Source: an uncultured Bacilli bacterium
GTDB lineage: Bacteria > Bacillota_I > Bacilli_A > RF39 > UBA660
NCBI GenBank assembly: GCA_947632685.1
Contig: CANRQD010000058.1
Location: 1 to 8,207 of the forward strand
Length of the DNA: 8,207 bases
Direction: 5' to 3'
The notes below the pieces were generated by a model that saw nothing but the letters and a program-made list of their open reading frames with translations, did no database searches and was not told the DNA's origin. Of this stretch, positions 5,717 through 8,207 are shown piece by piece; position 1 is the stretch's first letter; every line of letters starts with the position of its first letter. Both the position numbers and the translations under genes were made by a program.

Positions 5717-6403
5717 TTAGATTTTTCTTGCTTTATTATATTCTCTTTTTAACGCATCAATTACTATTATATTAATCTCATTATTACTTTCTAATTTTGT
5801 ATTTGTAGATAGTATTTCTGTAAAATTATAATTATCTTTTGATAATAGTAATTCTTCTTGATCTTTTCTACTTGTTATAGTTAATTGTTCTTCTTTTTCA
5901 TTTAATAAAATACTATATGGACATATTGCAACTTTAGAGTCTTTTTCTAAATTAATTTGATATAAATAAGTTTTATATTTATCCTTTGGAATTATAAATT
6001 TGCTACACTCATTAATATTTAAACTAGTTGAAATTAAATTAGATTTTGATATTGCATTTAGTTTTTCATCATTCTTAATAGATACAACTCTATAAACAGT
6101 AATATCTTCTGGTAATATTAATTTATTGGTAGTATTTCTTACTATTTTATCTACTACTTTTAAACTTTCTTTAAAACTATCTAAATTATCAAAAGATATA
6201 TTTTTAAATACAGTATACGCTATAAACAAATTCTTTGGATTAACCAATAATTTTTTATATTGCTCATAAATATCTTTTACTTCTTGATCATTATTATTAA
6301 GTGAATTTATAGCCCTACCTAATCTTGATTTATAAACAAGTAAAGCATTCTTTTCTATATCATCTAAATTATTATATTGATCTATTAATTTTTCATATAA
6401 CAT
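5717..6403 (-). CDS. Putative single-domain ADP-ribosyltransferase (R-STS-QxE type)
   Basis: This 228-residue protein has the motif order of the ADP-ribosyltransferase exoenzyme fold, which moves ADP-ribose from NAD+ to a target. Residues 18-35 (KNALLVYKSRLGRAINSL) fit the early 'A...Y....y..iN..L' helix. TVYRVV (102-107) carries the NAD-binding Arg105, ISTSL (124-128) is the STS motif, and QEELLL (182-187) matches the ARTT-loop pattern with Gln182-x-Glu184 where Arg-specific enzymes have ExE. QxE is known from C3-like Rho-modifying toxins, which modify Asn. There is no signal peptide or membrane segment, so it probably acts inside the cell or leaves by a non-classical route. I start it at the ATG at 6403 with AGAGG eight bases upstream, not at the in-frame TTG at 6424. 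No immunity gene, glycohydrolase or toxin partner is visible. The family call comes from motifs only and activity is unproven. Confidence 0.65.
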   Translation of the reverse strand: MLYEKLIDQYNNLDDIEKNALLVYKSRLGRAINSLNNNDQEVKDIYEQYKKLLVNPKNLFIAYTVFKNISFDNLDSFKESLKVVDKIVRNTTNKLILPEDITVYRVVSIKNDEKLNAISKSNLISTSLNINECSKFIIPKDKYKTYLYQINLEKDSKVAICPYSILLNEKEEQLTITSRKDQEELLLSKDNYNFTEILSTNTKLESNNEINIIVIDALKREYNKARKI

Positions 6404-6411
6404 AATAGATA

Positions 6412-6416
6412 CCTCT
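6412..6416 (-). promoter_or_regulatory. Ribosome binding site AGAGG deciding the ADP-ribosyltransferase start
   Basis: AGAGG on the minus strand is eight bases from the ATG at 6403. It lies inside the extended frame that would begin at the TTG at 6424, which makes that earlier start unlikely. Confidence 0.6.
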
Positions 6417-6449
6417 ACTTTCAAATTATATTTTATAATTCATAATTTT

Positions 6450-6458
6450 ATTATACCA
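6450..6458 (-). promoter_or_regulatory. Extended -10 promoter for the ADP-ribosyltransferase gene
   Basis: The minus strand reads TGGTATAAT, a perfect extended -10 (TGnTATAAT), 46 bases upstream of the ATG at 6403. The position of the -35 (6473-6478) reads ATATAT, which is weak, as is tolerated with an extended -10. The promoter is divergent from that of rnj. Confidence 0.55.
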
Positions 6459-6488
6459 TCTTTTTAAGTAATATATATCTATACAATT

Positions 6489-6515
6489 ATTATGACTTTT
6501 ATTATGACTTTTATT
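6489..6515. repeat. Tandem repeat of ATTATGACTTTT (2.25 copies)
   Basis: Two perfect 12-base copies of ATTATGACTTTT (6489-6500 and 6501-6512) are followed by ATT, the start of a third. The repeat lies between the two divergent promoters and ends three bases before the rnj -35. It could be a binding site repeated at about one helical turn, an upstream A/T-tract element, or simple replication slippage. Confidence 0.8.
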
Positions 6516-6518
6516 TTA

Positions 6519-6547
6519 TTTACAAATTTATAAATTTATAGTATAAT
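6519..6547 (+). promoter_or_regulatory. Sigma-A type promoter for rnj
   Basis: TTTACA (6519-6524) and a perfect TATAAT (6542-6547) are separated by 17 bp. Transcription would start near 6554, giving a leader of about 47 bases. The spacer contains a perfect 14-bp palindrome (AAATTTATAAATTT, 6524-6537). Confidence 0.75.
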
Positions 6548-6586
6548 CTTCATGGTTAGTTCTTTTATGTATAAATTAACTTATAA

Positions 6587-6595
6587 AGAAAGGAG
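6587..6595 (+). promoter_or_regulatory. rnj ribosome binding site AGAAAGGAG
   Basis: A nine-base match to the anti-SD complement lies five bases before the ATG at 6601. It is the strongest Shine-Dalgarno in the window. Confidence 0.85.
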
Positions 6596-6600
6596 TAATT

Positions 6601-8207
6601 ATGAAAGAAAATAAACCTAATGAAACAAAGATAGTTGTTTTAGGTGGTTTAGGAGAAGTCGGTAAAAATATGTATTGTGTAATGCATAAAGACGATATTA
6701 TTATTATTGATGCGGGGATTAGTTTTCCAGAAAATTATTTACTTGGTGTTGATTATGTTTTACCAGATTTTTCATTTTTAAAGGAAAACGAAGATAAAAT
6801 TAAGGCTTTACTTATAACTCATGGGCATGAAGATCATATTGGAGCAATACCTTTTTTACTTAGTCAGGTTAATATTCCTGCAATATATGCACCTAATCAA
6901 GCCAAAGAGTTAATTGCAGTAAAACTTGAAGATAGAAATATTAGATATGATAATTTATTTGTTTATACCGAAGACACTAAACTAAACTTTGGAGAAATTG
7001 AAATTGAATTTTTCAGAACAACTCATTCAATACCAGATTCACATGGTATTAGTATAAAAACGCCTAATGGTAGAATTGTAACTACAGGAGATTTCAAACT
7101 AGATTTAACTCCAATTGGTCCTATGGCAGACTTATATAAAATGGCTATGCTAGGTCATGATGGAGTTGATTTATTAATAAGTGATTCAACTAATGCTTTA
7201 AATGAAGGCTACTCTAAATCAGAATCAAAAGTTGATGGAGCTTTAGCTGAAATGTTTGATAGATTTAATGCAAATCGTATCATTATTGCAACATTTGCTT
7301 CAAATATTTATCGTTTAAAACATATATTTGAAACATGCTATAAGCATAATAGAAAAATATGTATCTTTGGTAGAAGTATGGAAAATAATATAAATATTTC
7401 TATTAAAGGTGGATATATAAATCATAAAGAACTACTTGTATCTGCTGAAGAAGCTAATACATTAAAACCAAATGAAGTTGCAATATTATGTACAGGTTCA
7501 CAAGGTGAACCACTAGCAGCACTTTCTAGAATATCAGATGGAACTCATCGTCAAATAAAATTACGACCTGATGATGTTGTAATATTCTCATCAAGTGCTA
7601 TACCTGGTAATGCCTTAAGTATTTCTAAAACTATAAATAAGCTTTACTTAAAGGGAGTACAAGTCTATACAAATACAGCTTTAACAGATTTACACACATC
7701 TGGGCATGCTAATGAAGATGAATTAAAACTTATGATTAGACTTCTAAATCCAAAATATTTAATGCCATTCCATGGAGATTATCGAATGTTAAAAAAACAT
7801 GCTAATATTGGTATCGAATGTGGGATTCCTAAAGAAAATACTTTTGTTATAAAAAATGGTGATAGCTTAAATTTATTAAATCATCAAATAACTAAAGGTG
7901 AATCAATGCCAGGTGAAGATATTTATGTAGATGGTAGTCGTATTGGTGAAATTGGTGGTGCTGTTTTAAAAGATAGACAAATGATGGCTAGAGATGGAAT
8001 ACTTGTTGTTATAATTAATGTTGATATGAAAAATCATGAATTATTAATTAGACCTAATATCACTACTAGAGGATTTATTTTAATAAATGAGAATGAAGAT
8101 TTACTTAAAAAAATAGAAGATAAAGCATATGAAATAGTAAAAAAAGAACTATCAGATACTAAATCAACATTTGCGTCTATTAAATCAAATTTAACAAGTG
8201 AGCTTTA
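6601..8207 (+). CDS. rnj: Ribonuclease J, 3' end cut by the window
   Basis: RNase J is a metallo-beta-lactamase/beta-CASP enzyme with 5'-to-3' exonuclease and endonuclease activity. It drives mRNA decay and RNA maturation in Bacillota. The window holds 535 codons without a stop. The family is about 555 residues, so roughly the last 20 are missing. Visible motifs are the start of the metallo-beta-lactamase core (VVLGGLGEVGKNMY, 12-25), the two-zinc site THGHEDHIGAIPF (73-85), FRTTHSIPDSHG (138-149), TGDFK (162-166), the beta-CASP stretch ATFASNIYRLKH followed by FGRSME, CTGSQGEP, SSSAIPGN, and TSGHANEDELKLMIRLLNP leading to MPFHGDYRML. The end enters the C-terminal domain (RGFILINE...). It resembles B. 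subtilis RNase J1 through its full visible length. Its only visible partner is the divergent ADP-ribosyltransferase gene; rpoY, which precedes rnjA in B. subtilis, is absent. Confidence 0.96.
   Translation, partial: MKENKPNETKIVVLGGLGEVGKNMYCVMHKDDIIIIDAGISFPENYLLGVDYVLPDFSFLKENEDKIKALLITHGHEDHIGAIPFLLSQVNIPAIYAPNQAKELIAVKLEDRNIRYDNLFVYTEDTKLNFGEIEIEFFRTTHSIPDSHGISIKTPNGRIVTTGDFKLDLTPIGPMADLYKMAMLGHDGVDLLISDSTNALNEGYSKSESKVDGALAEMFDRFNANRIIIATFASNIYRLKHIFETCYKHNRKICIFGRSMENNINISIKGGYINHKELLVSAEEANTLKPNEVAILCTGSQGEPLAALSRISDGTHRQIKLRPDDVVIFSSSAIPGNALSISKTINKLYLKGVQVYTNTALTDLHTSGHANEDELKLMIRLLNPKYLMPFHGDYRMLKKHANIGIECGIPKENTFVIKNGDSLNLLNHQITKGESMPGEDIYVDGSRIGEIGGAVLKDRQMMARDGILVVIINVDMKNHELLIRPNITTRGFILINENEDLLKKIEDKAYEIVKKELSDTKSTFASIKSNLTSEL

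Noticed and set aside
5687..5718. AT-only inverted repeat after the ADP-ribosyltransferase gene as a terminator
   Set aside because: The 11-base arms contain no G-C pair and one mismatch, and no U-run follows on the minus strand. It overlaps the candidate ftsY -10 box instead.
1..8207. Mycoplasma-type genetic code (TGA as Trp)
   Set aside because: All Trp codons checked are TGG, all genes are full-length under the standard code, and TGA ends ftsY. Low GC alone does not support code 4.

Overview
The window is very AT-rich and uses ordinary bacterial signals: Shine-Dalgarno sequences of the AGAAAGGAGGTGAT type, TATAAT -10 boxes, and U-tract terminators with weak stems. Trp is TGG throughout and no gene needs TGA as a sense codon, so the standard bacterial code (table 11) fits. 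RNase J together with an ftsY-ylxM-ffh neighbourhood points to the Bacillota. The likely source is an uncultured, low-GC, host-associated member of the Bacilli or a Mollicutes relative, inferred from composition and gene content only.

Layout. Everything from 1 to 6403 reads on the minus strand; the last gene reads on the plus strand. In minus-strand reading order: a small putative ADP-ribosyltransferase (6403-5717); ftsY (5661-4552), the signal recognition particle (SRP) receptor; ylxM (4544-4251), closed by a terminator; a new promoter; a HerA-type DNA-translocase ATPase (4123-1964); a membrane-anchored serpin (1944-364), closed by a second terminator; and the 5' part of ffh (294 to beyond base 1), the SRP GTPase. 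Divergent from these, rnj (RNase J) starts at 6601 and leaves the window shortly before its expected end. No stretch longer than 300 bases lacks a gene.

How the genes relate. ftsY, ylxM and ffh form the SRP-dependent protein targeting module and usually lie next to each other in Bacillota. Here the herA-serpin pair, with its own promoter and terminator, sits between ylxM and ffh like a self-contained cassette. The pairing of a cytoplasmic HerA ATPase with an extracytoplasmic protease inhibitor is the most unusual feature. The serpin has an N-terminal membrane anchor, a central insertion of about 80 residues, a reactive-centre loop about 12 residues longer than the classical one, and only two cysteines, one in the insertion and one in that loop. 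The ADP-ribosyltransferase-like gene upstream of ftsY carries an R / STS / QxE motif set and has no secretion signal. No rRNA, tRNA, CRISPR array, insertion sequence or transposase was seen.
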